Shown here in pieces: positions 32,295-41,796 of a stretch of 64,000 nt of DNA. A program made the translations under genes and the position numbers. The notes beneath the pieces are model-generated. The model was not told the origin of the DNA. It saw only the letters and a program-made list of their open reading frames with translations, and did not search any database. The DNA comes from Rikenellaceae bacterium. Its GTDB lineage: Bacteria > Bacteroidota > Bacteroidia > Bacteroidales > Rikenellaceae. The DNA lies in assembly GCA_015059925.1 (NCBI GenBank), contig SUZL01000002.1, positions 232,503 to 296,502 of the forward strand, read 5' to 3'. Every line of letters begins with the position of its first letter. Within the stretch, counting starts at the first letter, position 1.

Positions 32295-32930
32295 CTATTT
32301 TATAATCAGATCGTCGGCCACCACTTTCGGCACGAAGTGAACGCCCTGCGCGTTACGATAATACCTCTTCTGCTCGCCCTCACGGATCGGCCGAAGCTCA
32401 ATCCTATCGGCCCCGCGACCAATCGCCACAATCAGCAGCGGCTCCATCTCCAACTTCAGTTCGCGCTTTACCGCCTCCGCATCGAACGCCCCGATGCAGA
32501 TTCCGTTGAGTCCGATCTCTACGGCCCTGAGCAGCATACTCTGCACCGAGATTCCCAGATCGGTATATACATATTTATCGGGCTGCACGGCCGAGCAGAC
32601 AACGATGTAGGCATTCGGCTCCTCGCCCTCGCGCGGCAGATGCAACTGGGGCAGCGCCGCCCCAAGACGAATGTGCGGCAACACTTTCGCCGCCTCGCCA
32701 TTAAGCACAGGCCTAAATCGCAGCACTTGCTGATTGCGGGCCGATGGAGTGAGCGTATTCACCTCGATGATACTCCGCAGTTGATCCTCGCGCACCGTAA
32801 ATGAATTGTCGTAGGCACGGTGGCTACGATTTCGGCGCAGCAGTCGCTCCAGCGAGAATGTATGTTTGCGCACCACGGTCGATGAGCGCGCGTGATCCTC
32901 CATCTTTTTCCCCAAATAGTTATCCGCCAT
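32295..32930 (-). CDS. Nitroreductase-family protein
   Basis: A 211-residue FMN-dependent nitroreductase-like protein. The FMN-binding start RRNRSHRAYDN (about residues 33-43), the TPSARNQQVLRF motif (about 58-69), and the late VAIGRGAD segment are conserved. Members reduce nitro groups, quinones or flavins using NAD(P)H. Length is usual, with a slightly long N-terminus of about 30 residues. It is a single gene with its own promoter. The substrate is unknown. Confidence 0.9.
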   Translation of the reverse strand: MADNYLGKKMEDHARSSTVVRKHTFSLERLLRRNRSHRAYDNSFTVREDQLRSIIEVNTLTPSARNQQVLRFRPVLNGEAAKVLPHIRLGAALPQLHLPREGEEPNAYIVVCSAVQPDKYVYTDLGISVQSMLLRAVEIGLNGICIGAFDAEAVKRELKLEMEPLLIVAIGRGADRIELRPIREGEQKRYYRNAQGVHFVPKVVADDLIIK

Positions 32931-32955
32931 CTCTGAGTTGGTTTTGTTCCTAACG

Positions 32956-32963
32956 CAAAGTTA
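32956..32963 (-). promoter_or_regulatory. Predicted -7 box of the nitroreductase gene
   Basis: TAACTTTG on the minus strand, 25 bases before the ATG. Confidence 0.5.
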
Positions 32964-33022
32964 GCAAAAAATCGCTCTTCACAAACCCTTATTCGCCATT
33001 TTGCGAACAGCTGCGCTTCAAA

Positions 33023-33102
33023 CGTCATCTTTCCTCTTTACGGGCGATTTTTTCGTTTTAATACCCGACTGCATTGCCAATCCGTAGGATTTATTACTTT
33101 TG
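33023..33102 (+). promoter_or_regulatory. Partial copy of the island control box plus promoter of the radical SAM gene
   Basis: GGGCGATTTTTTCGTTTT (33043-33060) is the same core as in the four boxes at 59.2-62.4 kb. A weaker half-site (TCATCTTTCC) lies 20 bp upstream. The trailing GGTGCA is replaced here by AATACC. The -7 box TACTTTTG (33095-33102) ends 56 bp after the core G, against 57 bp at the three propeller genes. Confidence 0.55.
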
Positions 33103-33146
33103 CTATTGAGAAAATTTGTCCACAGAAGAAACCTAAACGAGAAAAT

Positions 33147-34130
33147 ATGAAAGTCAATAAGGATTTTTTACAGCTTATCAATCGTATCGAGGAGGGCCAC
33201 CTCTACACCGCCGAGGAGTGCGCATTCCTGCTCTCATTCCCCGAAACCTCGCTTGAGGCAGCCATCACGCGTGGCGTGGCGGATCGCATCTCGCGCGAGA
33301 AGTTCGGCAACAAGGGCCTTGTATTCGGCCAGATCGGCGTCGAGGTTGCACCCTGCGCGGGACGCTGCCGCTTCTGCTCGTTCTCTGACGAGTTCACCAC
33401 CTTCACACCCCACTCCTTGAGCGACGAGGAGCTGCTGCAGAAGGCCGATAACTTCTGCTCATCGGGCGAGTTGTACGCTCTGGCGCTTATGGTGCTGCAC
33501 AACACCGACTTCGAGCGCACGCTCAACGTCATCAGCAAGGTGCGCGCTCACATCCCCTCTTCGACACAGATTATGATCAATATGGGCGACTTCACCCTCT
33601 CGCAGGCCGAGGAGCTGAAGATGGCCGGAGCTAACGGCTCTTACCACGTTTGGCGTCTGGGCGAGGGTACCGACACCATCTTTACGAAGGAGGAGCGCTT
33701 TGCCACCATCGAGAACATCAAGAAAGCGGGCCTCGACCTCTACTACTGCTGCGAGCCCATCGGCCCCGAGCACACCCCCGAGCAGATGGCAACGCAGATC
33801 CTGAAGGGTATCGAGTACGAGTGCTTCCAGCACGGAGCTATGCGCCGCGTATTTGTTCCCCACTCTTCGCTCGCACACTTGGGCGTAATCTCGGAGCTGC
33901 GTCTGGCGCAGATTACGGGCGTTGTTACGATGGGTGCTGTTCATAGCCCCGCCATCACGAGCGTCGGCGTTCACGAGCCCAACAAGCTCGGTATCACATC
34001 GGGCGCCAATGCCATCTATGCCGAGACAGGCTCAAATCCCCGCGACACGAAGAGCGAGACGACGGGATCACACGGCCTTACGATCGAGGCCTGCAAGCAG
34101 ATGTACCGCGAGTGCGGATTCGAGTTGTAA
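33147..34130 (+). CDS. Biotin-synthase-like radical SAM protein
   Basis: A 327-residue radical SAM protein. The cluster motif is CAGRCRFCSF (Cys-x3-Cys-x2-Cys) at about residues 71-80. The N-terminal helix bundle before it and the barrel layout resemble the BioB/HydE/PylB group. It is not a sure biotin synthase: no other bio genes are adjacent, and the conserved BioB motifs YNHNLDT and YNLDTS are not seen. The gene carries the same upstream control box as the propeller island and its 3' end meets the island's long operon at a shared terminator, so it probably belongs to that system. The reaction is unknown. Confidence 0.8.
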   Translation: MKVNKDFLQLINRIEEGHLYTAEECAFLLSFPETSLEAAITRGVADRISREKFGNKGLVFGQIGVEVAPCAGRCRFCSFSDEFTTFTPHSLSDEELLQKADNFCSSGELYALALMVLHNTDFERTLNVISKVRAHIPSSTQIMINMGDFTLSQAEELKMAGANGSYHVWRLGEGTDTIFTKEERFATIENIKKAGLDLYYCCEPIGPEHTPEQMATQILKGIEYECFQHGAMRRVFVPHSSLAHLGVISELRLAQITGVVTMGAVHSPAITSVGVHEPNKLGITSGANAIYAETGSNPRDTKSETTGSHGLTIEACKQMYRECGFEL

Positions 34131-34160
34131 ACACAGAGTTGCTACATAAATTTCCAAACG

Positions 34161-34198
34161 AAAAGAGCCCGCCTGCGCGATTGCAGACGGGCTCTTTT
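34161..34198. terminator. Bidirectional terminator closing the long operon and the radical SAM gene
   Basis: AAAAGAGCCCG (34161-34171) pairs with CGGGCTCTTTT (34188-34198), with an inner TGC/GCA. The symmetric A and T runs make it work on both strands. Confidence 0.85.
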
Positions 34199-34264
34199 CA
34201 TCTCCTGAAGCTAAGCCCCAAAAAGCCTTATCAGACAATTTTGGGTATTCGATGCAGAGCTTTA

Positions 34265-35533
34265 CTACTTAACTTTATATGCCATAAATGCACTTCCGTG
34301 ACGAATATACATTACACCATTGACAATCACGGGGTGTGCCCAATGCGGGCCGTCGCCCTTCGTTACGCGGAACTGCGACACGATCTCAAACTTATCGCGC
34401 AGCGGCTTCACCAGCGCCACAGCACCCGTACGCTCGTTGTAGCAGTACAACATACCGTCGGCCGCGATGATCGAGCCCTTGCCCTTATTCTCCCAGTTAT
34501 GGTCGTAGAGCGTCTTACCTGTGTTCCAATCCACCGCGATCCACGTTCCCTGACCATTATTGTGGTGGTTTGAACCGTAGATCACGCCGTCAATCTCAAC
34601 ATATCCGCCGTGATGCGTGTCGAGCGTCTCGTTCTTCCACAGCAGCTTCACGCTCTTCATATCGTCCGCGAGCTGCAACATATACGAGTAAATGTCGTAG
34701 CCGTGGCCGAAGAAGATCTTACCATCCTTAAAGAGCGGCGTATTGGGCGCAATGCTCGCCCAGCCCGTGCTATTGCGAGGCGAACCCCACTCCGTGAAGT
34801 CCCACTCGATCTCGCCCGTCGAAGGATTCACACCGAAGATATGCACCGCCGTCGATCCGATGATCTGTCGCTTGCCCTTGTACTCGATCAGCATAGGCGA
34901 AACGTAGGCACCCACGTCGCCCCACGCCTTGGTCTTCCATACCTCCTTACCTGTCTGCGCATCCAGAGCCACCATCGTGGTCTTGTCGCCCGCAGGGGTG
35001 AAGATCACCTTGTTATCAAACACAAGCGGACACTCCGACGTACCCCAGTTACCTGTCTTACGCGAATATACCTCGCCGCCGTTCACCTTCCAAACGATCT
35101 TGCCATCCGCCGTCGAGATACATACAATCTCGCCCGAGCCGCTGATAACGTAGGCCTTGCCATCCACAATAGCGGGTGTCGTGCGAGTCTCGGGATAGGT
35201 CTGATCCCACGGCTTGCTGTACTCCACCGTATAGAGCTTCTTACCCTCGAGAGTATATGCCGAGAAGGTCTCCATCGACTGATCCTCGTTCATACCCGTC
35301 AGGTAGATCTTATCGCCCACAACAACGGGGCTCGAATAACCCTTGCCTGCATCCAGCGTCTCCCACAACTTCTCAGGGCCGCTCGCAGGCCACTGCTTCA
35401 AAAGCCCCGTCTCGGGATAGACTCCATTACGCGCCGGACCACGCCATCCGTAGGGCGTAACCTGCGCCGAAGCCACCATAGTCATCACAACCGCCACAGC
35501 GGCCATCGCTCCCCTCAAAAACATCTTTCTCAT
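34265..35533 (-). CDS. Secreted PQQ-like beta-propeller protein (last gene of the long operon)
   Basis: A 422-residue protein with signal peptide (MRKMFLRGAMAAVAVVMTMV, cleavage near ASAQ). The mature part is a beta-propeller with repeated blades of the type GKEVWKTKAW, GKIVWKVNGG and GKTLYDHNWE, the Trp-docking pattern of PQQ-like/BamB repeats. It starts YGWRGPARNGVYPETGLLKQWP, shared with the next gene upstream. There is no sign of a PQQ-binding dehydrogenase active site and no pqq genes nearby, so it is best seen as a periplasmic or outer-envelope scaffold or sensor. It lies eight bases after its paralog. Confidence 0.88.
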   Translation of the reverse strand: MRKMFLRGAMAAVAVVMTMVASAQVTPYGWRGPARNGVYPETGLLKQWPASGPEKLWETLDAGKGYSSPVVVGDKIYLTGMNEDQSMETFSAYTLEGKKLYTVEYSKPWDQTYPETRTTPAIVDGKAYVISGSGEIVCISTADGKIVWKVNGGEVYSRKTGNWGTSECPLVFDNKVIFTPAGDKTTMVALDAQTGKEVWKTKAWGDVGAYVSPMLIEYKGKRQIIGSTAVHIFGVNPSTGEIEWDFTEWGSPRNSTGWASIAPNTPLFKDGKIFFGHGYDIYSYMLQLADDMKSVKLLWKNETLDTHHGGYVEIDGVIYGSNHHNNGQGTWIAVDWNTGKTLYDHNWENKGKGSIIAADGMLYCYNERTGAVALVKPLRDKFEIVSQFRVTKGDGPHWAHPVIVNGVMYIRHGSAFMAYKVK

Positions 35534-35541
35534 CTCTCTAA

Positions 35542-36810
35542 CTATTTAATTTTATACGCTAAAAGCGCATTTCCGTGACGCAGATACATCACGCCATTAC
35601 TAATTGTCGGATGCGCCCAATGCGGGCCGTCGCCCTTCGTTACGCGGAACTGCGATACCACCTCGAATCGCTCCTTCGTAGGCTTCACCAGCGCCACGCC
35701 GCCCGTACGCTCGCTGTAACAGTACAACATTCCGTCGGCCGAGATAATCACTCCGGCGCTCTTGTTGGCCCAATCGTCGGCAAAGAGCGTCTTACCCGTA
35801 TTCCAATCCAGCGCACACCACGACGAGGCCACACGGTCGTGGCTCGTACCATAGATCACGCCACCTATCTCAACATAACCGCCGTGCTGCGTATCCATAT
35901 CGCCATTGTACCAGAGCTGCTTCACGCTCTTCAGATCGTCCGAGAGCTGCAACATAAACGAAAAGATGTCGTAGCCGTGGCTGTAGAAGAGCTTTCCATC
36001 CTTGAACAGAGGCGTGTTGGGGGCAATATTCGCCCACGAAGCCTTCGTCTTAGGCTCAATCTTGAAGGTCCACTCGATCTCGCCCGAATCGGGATTCACA
36101 CCAATCATATTGTTTGCCGTAGCACCCACAATCTGACGACGGCCCTTGTACTCTATGAGTAGCGGCGAGAGATATGTCGAGGGATCGCCCAACGGCTTGC
36201 TGCGCCAAATCTCCTTACCCGTCATCTTATCCAGCGCCACCATCGTAGTAACATCACCCGCAGGGGTGTAAATCACCTTATTGTCGAATACCAACGCACA
36301 CTCCGACGTACCCCAGTTACCCGTCTTACGCGAATATACCTTTGCGCCATCGACCTTCCAGATCGTCTTGCCATCCTTCACATCAAGACACACAACCTCG
36401 CCCGAGCCACTAATCAGATAGGCCCGACCGTTATCAATCGTCGGCGTGGTGCGCACCTCGGGATACTGACCCTCCCACGGTGTTCCATACTCCACGCGAT
36501 ACAGACGCTTGCCATCGAGCGAGTAGGCCGCAAATGTCTCCTTCGACTGATCCTCGCTCATACCCGTCAGATATACTCTGTCGCCCACAACAACGGGACT
36601 CGAGTAACCCTTGCCTGCATCCAGCACCTCCCACAACTGCTCGGGGCCGCTCGCCGGCCACTGCTTCAGCAGGCCCGTCTCGGGATATATTCCCGTACGC
36701 TCCGGACCACGCCAACCGTGGCGAGCCACCTGCGCCGAAGCGGTCGAAGTGAGGAGCAACACTCCCAACAACATCGCAACGCCGCGACCAAAAAACTTCT
36801 CATTCATCAT
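35542..36810 (-). CDS. Secreted PQQ-like beta-propeller protein, paralog of the next gene
   Basis: A 422-residue protein, the same length as its downstream neighbour and closely similar along its whole length (for example SRKTGNWGTSEC and FRVTKGDGPHWAHP in both). It has a signal peptide ending near TASAQ and then propeller blades (GKTIWKVDGA, GKEIWRSKPL). The pair arose by tandem duplication. Its ATG overlaps the stop of the FtsX-type permease gene by four bases, so it is translated in step with the exporter. Confidence 0.88.
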   Translation of the reverse strand: MMNEKFFGRGVAMLLGVLLLTSTASAQVARHGWRGPERTGIYPETGLLKQWPASGPEQLWEVLDAGKGYSSPVVVGDRVYLTGMSEDQSKETFAAYSLDGKRLYRVEYGTPWEGQYPEVRTTPTIDNGRAYLISGSGEVVCLDVKDGKTIWKVDGAKVYSRKTGNWGTSECALVFDNKVIYTPAGDVTTMVALDKMTGKEIWRSKPLGDPSTYLSPLLIEYKGRRQIVGATANNMIGVNPDSGEIEWTFKIEPKTKASWANIAPNTPLFKDGKLFYSHGYDIFSFMLQLSDDLKSVKQLWYNGDMDTQHGGYVEIGGVIYGTSHDRVASSWCALDWNTGKTLFADDWANKSAGVIISADGMLYCYSERTGGVALVKPTKERFEVVSQFRVTKGDGPHWAHPTISNGVMYLRHGNALLAYKIK

Positions 36811-39800
36811 ACTATCTCTTTTTGGTTAATAAATTGATCATCCACACCGCCGAGGCACTCCTTCACCTCAGCCGCCACGAACCATTGGGCCACAAACCAG
36901 AGCGCCGCCACAACGACCACGCCACCGATCCATATCCACCCTCCGACAGCCATCCACTGCCGTCCGATTCCCACAATAGCACCCACGACACCGATCACGA
37001 TTGCCCATCGTGCCGCAAATACATTCTCCTCGTAGAGCATCCGCTCTATTCTCTCGCGGCCAAATCCTAACAACAGATACTGACGCACGTCCGTAAGGCT
37101 GCGCGTAAGGTTCTTGCGTATAATAACCACAAAACTGATCAAACCCAACAGCAAGCCCACGCTGCCGAGCGTCATAAATATGCTAAGGTAGGTATCCGTA
37201 ACCTCGTTTATGCTACGCAGGCGAACACCCGCCTCCGTCACGCGCATTCCGTACTCGTAGAGCGACTGCGAGATAAAGTTCTTCATCTGCGCGGTCTGCT
37301 CCTTCTCGGTCTCGACAAGGAACAACGAGCAGCCATTAACCTCGGGCCACACCTGATTAAAGAACTCCTTGTCGATCAACACGTTTCCGTGGAAAAGACT
37401 CCCTTTAAGCGTCGCCGCCAGCACGATCGTTCGCGTCGCGCCATCCTGCCCGACGTACTCAATCCTGTCGCCGAGCTTCATTCCGAGGCTCCACATCAAT
37501 ACGGTCTCATCCACCAACGCAGGATACTCACCCTCGGCGAGGCTCTGTCGTAGCCCGTCAATCACATCCCCGTCGAAGATACTTCGTCCGAAGTCAAACC
37601 CGCGGCCACGCATCTGCTCAAAATCTACGCCCAGCACCGTCGGCTTCGATACCTTATTAAGGTTCAGACAGCTCGCATCATCGGCCTGAAATCTAAAGCA
37701 GGGCATAACCTCCATCTCGGCCTGCCACTCCTCCTTAAGGCCCAATCGCTCGCGGCCATCCTCCGTCGAGGGATCGTGCTGCAACGGCACCGAACTCTCG
37801 CACCAGAGCGTATATCCGCCCGTCGCACCCTGCAGGTTGGCACTCTCGCCGAACGAACGGCGATTGAGTCCCACCACGAAGACGATAAAGACTCCGAAGG
37901 CCATCGTTACGAGCGACAACATTATCTGTCTGCGACGTGCGCTGAGCGCAGCGCTTGCCAATCGCGGCTCATCAACCCTTGCACGCTCGCCATCGCGTCG
38001 TCGCTGCGACACCATCCTGTAATCAACCCACATAACGGCCGCAATCATCGTCATAAGGCCCGCCACAACAGCCGCCACCAACGATCCTTCGCCCACAACG
38101 GCATAGGCGTAAAGCACAACGGCCGCCACAGCCGACAGCACCAGCCACACCTTCGCAGATGCCTTTCCCTCTGTCCGCTGCTTTGCAACGCGTTTCTCGG
38201 TGATAGCATCGCGTATAGCCCACGCCAGTACCCCCAGCGAGAGCACCACTCCGGCCACAACACCAGCCGTAAGAGTCAGAGGCTCAACACTCATCCTGAA
38301 TGCCGACGTATGCGTAGCACCGCTCCATACGCCCTCCAGCAGCCACAATATCACTCCCGAATATATCACTCCGCCGACAATGCCCGCCACAGCACCCACC
38401 GCCACTACGGGCAGTGCCTCGCGCCACAGCATACGACCTATCTCGCGTCGCGTGAAACCAATCGTAGAGAGCGTCTTAATCTGCTCCTCGCGCTGCTCAT
38501 ACATCTCGGCCAGCGGGCCGAACTGCAGTAGTAGTGCCGAAGTTATAATAAAAAATCCAAGTGCCAAAAACAACGACGAGAAATCTACGCCATTCTCCGC
38601 CGCCGCCATCGACTGCTGCTGCGGATGAATCACCTGCACGCCGAACATCTCGGGCCTCAGGGCCTTCAGATCCACCTCCTCGCTCGCCACACGAATTGCC
38701 GTTGCTGAGCCGTAGTCGTCGCTCCAATCATCCTTGACGGCCGCGTAGGGCACAATCATCTTCGGGGTCTGGCGGTACTCCGCCCAATATGCCTCATCCT
38801 CGTCGGTAATCAGATCCATATCGAGCGGCAGGTCGCTGTCCCACTCCGTGCATCGTTCCACATCGCTCAAGCCCGGAAACTCGGCACTCAGGCTCTTGTC
38901 TGCCACAAGCTCTGCGAGCGGCACAATCTGTCCAACGCGCAGCTTGACGCTATCGGTCGAGAGGTTCTTCCAATCGCCCATCTTAAAGTAGCTAAGGCTC
39001 ACCGCATCACCCACCTTCAGCCCCAGTCGTCGAGCCGTATAGTCCGACACGATAGCCTCATCGGCCGCAAGCTCACGCCCGCGATAGCGCTCCATAGCCG
39101 TTACGAACGAATAGACCAGCTCACCACTCTCCGAGCGAATACTATTTCCGAGATACGAATACAATCTATTGGCCGTAGGATTATCCTCCATCACCGACTG
39201 CACCACCTGCTCCTGCAGGAATATGCGCGACGAGGTGATCTCCACACCATCCTCGCGGCGGCCTATCTCGATACCCGAATCCTCCTTCTGCCATACGGCG
39301 TGCCACTCTTCCTCAGTGATGGCCCGCTCGCTCATCACTATATTTATCCTACCCTCGACGCCCATCGCCTCGGCCAAAGCCGCGTGCGGCACAAAGACAT
39401 TGAAGGGCTGCACCTGCTCCGTGCGCAGATTCACGTTGCCACCCTCCTCGGCCGACTTTACGCCCTGCACGCCCAGACGCAGGCTCGTGGTGTAGGTATC
39501 CGTTACGAACATACTTCCCGACGGCACCAACCCCTCGGCAGGCAGTCGCAACACCACCTCACCCTCGGGCACTCCGCCCATCTCCTTCTCGAGAGGTTCG
39601 TTGATCAGCATCTGCCCACTCTCAAGGCTCTCATCCGTCGTACCCCACACCATTACGGGCAGCAGTCGCCCCTCGTGTGCCACAAATCCCTCGACCAATA
39701 GATACCCTTCGGCCTCAGAGAAGAGCGGATCGCTCATAATGCGCTCGTCGAGAAACGACTCCTGCGCAAAGATAATCGTCTCGGTCTGCCCCAGACGCTC

Positions 39801-39965
39801 CTCGACCAATCCTCGCAGCGTTCCGCGCACCGAATCGCCTACCGTGAGGCTACCCACAATAACAGCAACAGCGACCACCACCGACCACAGCAACAGTCGA
39901 TAGTATCGCTTGAAATAGACGATATTACGTTTATATAAATCTCTCCTACAACTCATCGAGCACAC
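36807..39965 (-). CDS. FtsX-like ABC transporter permease
   Basis: A 1052-residue permease. One membrane helix lies near residues 22-45, followed by a very large extracytoplasmic region (about 45-465), an FtsX-type core of membrane helices (about 470-680), a second periplasmic region (about 700-920) and a final group of helices (about 925-1035). This is the layout of large duplicated FtsX/MacB-type permeases that extract or move lipids or lipoproteins at the inner membrane. It overlaps its ATPase gene by 20 bases and the next propeller gene by four, so the exporter is built into the propeller operon. Substrate is unknown. Confidence 0.87.
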   Translation of the reverse strand: MCSMSCRRDLYKRNIVYFKRYYRLLLWSVVVAVAVIVGSLTVGDSVRGTLRGLVEERLGQTETIIFAQESFLDERIMSDPLFSEAEGYLLVEGFVAHEGRLLPVMVWGTTDESLESGQMLINEPLEKEMGGVPEGEVVLRLPAEGLVPSGSMFVTDTYTTSLRLGVQGVKSAEEGGNVNLRTEQVQPFNVFVPHAALAEAMGVEGRINIVMSERAITEEEWHAVWQKEDSGIEIGRREDGVEITSSRIFLQEQVVQSVMEDNPTANRLYSYLGNSIRSESGELVYSFVTAMERYRGRELAADEAIVSDYTARRLGLKVGDAVSLSYFKMGDWKNLSTDSVKLRVGQIVPLAELVADKSLSAEFPGLSDVERCTEWDSDLPLDMDLITDEDEAYWAEYRQTPKMIVPYAAVKDDWSDDYGSATAIRVASEEVDLKALRPEMFGVQVIHPQQQSMAAAENGVDFSSLFLALGFFIITSALLLQFGPLAEMYEQREEQIKTLSTIGFTRREIGRMLWREALPVVAVGAVAGIVGGVIYSGVILWLLEGVWSGATHTSAFRMSVEPLTLTAGVVAGVVLSLGVLAWAIRDAITEKRVAKQRTEGKASAKVWLVLSAVAAVVLYAYAVVGEGSLVAAVVAGLMTMIAAVMWVDYRMVSQRRRDGERARVDEPRLASAALSARRRQIMLSLVTMAFGVFIVFVVGLNRRSFGESANLQGATGGYTLWCESSVPLQHDPSTEDGRERLGLKEEWQAEMEVMPCFRFQADDASCLNLNKVSKPTVLGVDFEQMRGRGFDFGRSIFDGDVIDGLRQSLAEGEYPALVDETVLMWSLGMKLGDRIEYVGQDGATRTIVLAATLKGSLFHGNVLIDKEFFNQVWPEVNGCSLFLVETEKEQTAQMKNFISQSLYEYGMRVTEAGVRLRSINEVTDTYLSIFMTLGSVGLLLGLISFVVIIRKNLTRSLTDVRQYLLLGFGRERIERMLYEENVFAARWAIVIGVVGAIVGIGRQWMAVGGWIWIGGVVVVAALWFVAQWFVAAEVKECLGGVDDQFINQKEIV

Positions 39966-40620
39966 CCTCCCTCAACACAAACCGTCGTGCGGCGGCCTCG
40001 GCCAACTCCTCGGAGTGTGTTACTACTATAATTGTTGTTTTCAGTCGTTTGTTCACCATCTCGAGCAGCGATGCCACCTGCGCGGCATTCTCCCGATCGA
40101 GCTGACCCGTAGGCTCGTCGGCCAAGAGCAATTTGGGCTTACGGATGAGCGCTCTACAAAGCGCCACGCGGCTGGCCTCACCACCCGACAGCGTAGTGGG
40201 ATATTGATCGGCCATATGCTCAATTCCGAGCAGTGCCATCAACTCGCGCGCATATCGTTCATCCTCCTCAGTTGAGTGCGATGCCGTTGCCAAAACGGGC
40301 AGCAGGATATTCTCCCACGCCGTATATTGCGGCATCAGTCGATGATCCTGAAACAAGAATCCTATCTTCTCGCTACGCAGCGCGGTGTTATCTGCCCGCT
40401 TTGTAACATCCTCGCCATCAAAGATGTAAAAACCCGCATCAGCCTTCAGTGTCGTACCCAACACCGAGAGCAGCGTAGTCTTTCCCGAGCCCGATACTCC
40501 GCGCACCGACACCATCTCGCCCTCATCGAGCATAAGGTTCACACCGCGAAGCACCCGACGCACACCATCGCGTCCATCTCGGAAACTCTTCTCCACATCG
40601 GTCAATCTGATCAATGCCAT
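39946..40620 (-). CDS. ABC transporter ATP-binding protein (LolD/MacB type)
   Basis: A 224-residue ATPase with Walker A GVSGSGKTTL (about residues 39-48), Q-loop LFQDHRLMP, signature LSGGEASRVALCRALI, Walker B LLLADEPTGQLD and the switch His in VVTHSEE. These features are those of the LolD/MacB/FtsE class that pairs with FtsX-type permeases. The gene overlaps the permease gene by 20 bases. The pair should drive release or transport of an envelope lipid or lipoprotein. Confidence 0.95.
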   Translation of the reverse strand: MALIRLTDVEKSFRDGRDGVRRVLRGVNLMLDEGEMVSVRGVSGSGKTTLLSVLGTTLKADAGFYIFDGEDVTKRADNTALRSEKIGFLFQDHRLMPQYTAWENILLPVLATASHSTEEDERYARELMALLGIEHMADQYPTTLSGGEASRVALCRALIRKPKLLLADEPTGQLDRENAAQVASLLEMVNKRLKTTIIVVTHSEELAEAAARRFVLREGVLDEL

Positions 40621-40626
40621 AATTCT

Positions 40627-41793
40627 CTATTTTTTGTCCTCGCCAAAACAGAGCAGCGTTCCACGCGAGGTAAGTATATAAAAATGATCCTTCACAATGG
40701 CAGGCGATGCCACAATCTGCTCACCCGCATCATACTCCCAACGGAGCTCTCCACTCTCGGCATCCAGCACCGACACCACGCCCGTTCGCGTGCATACCAC
40801 CACCGCATCATCGGCCACAACGGGCGAACTCTCTCCCACCGTACCCTTGAGCAGATACTTCCACTTGCGCTCGCCGCTTCGACGGTCGATGGCGTGCAGA
40901 TACTTGTCGCTCGTCAGGACATAAATAGTCGTGGGCGACACAGCCGGCACCGAGACATACTCGCCTCCATCGTCAGCCTCGATCACTACGCGCTGCCCCA
41001 CGATACGCCCCTCTTTAAGCTCTATCTCATAGATATTTCCCGTATAATCACCCACATAAGCAAACTCATCGGCCAGCGCCGCCGACGAGGGGATATATCC
41101 CGTCATTTGCAACGAATCGGTCATTACGCCCTGCTCGCAGTCAATCACCCTTAGCCACGCATCACATCCGCCAAAGAGCGCATACTTATCCTTCACGGCA
41201 ACGGCTCCGTTGATGTAATACCCCGACACAAAGCGATTTAGGAATTCGCCCGAGAGCTGATCCACGCAGTAGAGGTAATTATCGTAGCTACCGAAAACAA
41301 TCGCATCACGTCCGTCAAACTGCACCCTGTTGGGCGAGGCCGAGATCTGCCCCTCGGTGCCGTAGCTCCACAGCGTATCGCGCTGCGAGAGCGAGAGCGC
41401 AGTCAGTCGTCCCTCGATTGTTCCGATGTATAGCATCGAGTCGTGCAACAATGGCGTAGCCTCAACGGGAGTACCCAAGTCGAACTCAAAAGTCGGCTCG
41501 CCCTGCAGACTCACGCCTCTTACCACACCCTTCACGTCGCACCAGTAGGCCGTTCCGCCCTGCACGACGGGTGAGGAGATCGTGCGCACACCACTCTTGT
41601 GGCTCCACTTCAGCGTCGGACGCTCGGGCAATGATCGTCGCGTATATCCGCTGAGCGACTCATCGCCTCTGAAAAGTTCCCAATCCATCGCATCTGCTCC
41701 GCCGCCGAAAATCTCACCCACGCTCTGACACGAGGTCAGCACCAAAGCCAACATCGCCCCTACGAGCAATCGTCTTAATACCCCCATCAGCAT
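40627..41793 (-). CDS. PQQ-like beta-propeller lipoprotein
   Basis: A 388-residue protein whose N-terminus (VGAMLALVLTSC) ends in a lipobox, so it is lipid-anchored. The rest is a PQQ-like/BamB-like propeller with blades such as RDTLWSYGTE, GERKWKYLLK and GELRWEYDAG. It is a distant member compared with the tandem pair at the end of the operon. It lies three bases after the Fe-S subunit gene and six before the ABC ATPase gene. A lipoprotein next to a LolD-like exporter could be one of its clients, which is an inference. Confidence 0.87.
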   Translation of the reverse strand: MLMGVLRRLLVGAMLALVLTSCQSVGEIFGGGADAMDWELFRGDESLSGYTRRSLPERPTLKWSHKSGVRTISSPVVQGGTAYWCDVKGVVRGVSLQGEPTFEFDLGTPVEATPLLHDSMLYIGTIEGRLTALSLSQRDTLWSYGTEGQISASPNRVQFDGRDAIVFGSYDNYLYCVDQLSGEFLNRFVSGYYINGAVAVKDKYALFGGCDAWLRVIDCEQGVMTDSLQMTGYIPSSAALADEFAYVGDYTGNIYEIELKEGRIVGQRVVIEADDGGEYVSVPAVSPTTIYVLTSDKYLHAIDRRSGERKWKYLLKGTVGESSPVVADDAVVVCTRTGVVSVLDAESGELRWEYDAGEQIVASPAIVKDHFYILTSRGTLLCFGEDKK

Positions 41794-41796
41794 ACT

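Noticed and set aside
33147..34130. Biotin synthase BioB
   Set aside because: The fold group fits, but no biotin genes are nearby and the diagnostic BioB motifs are not seen; the promoter context points to the propeller island.
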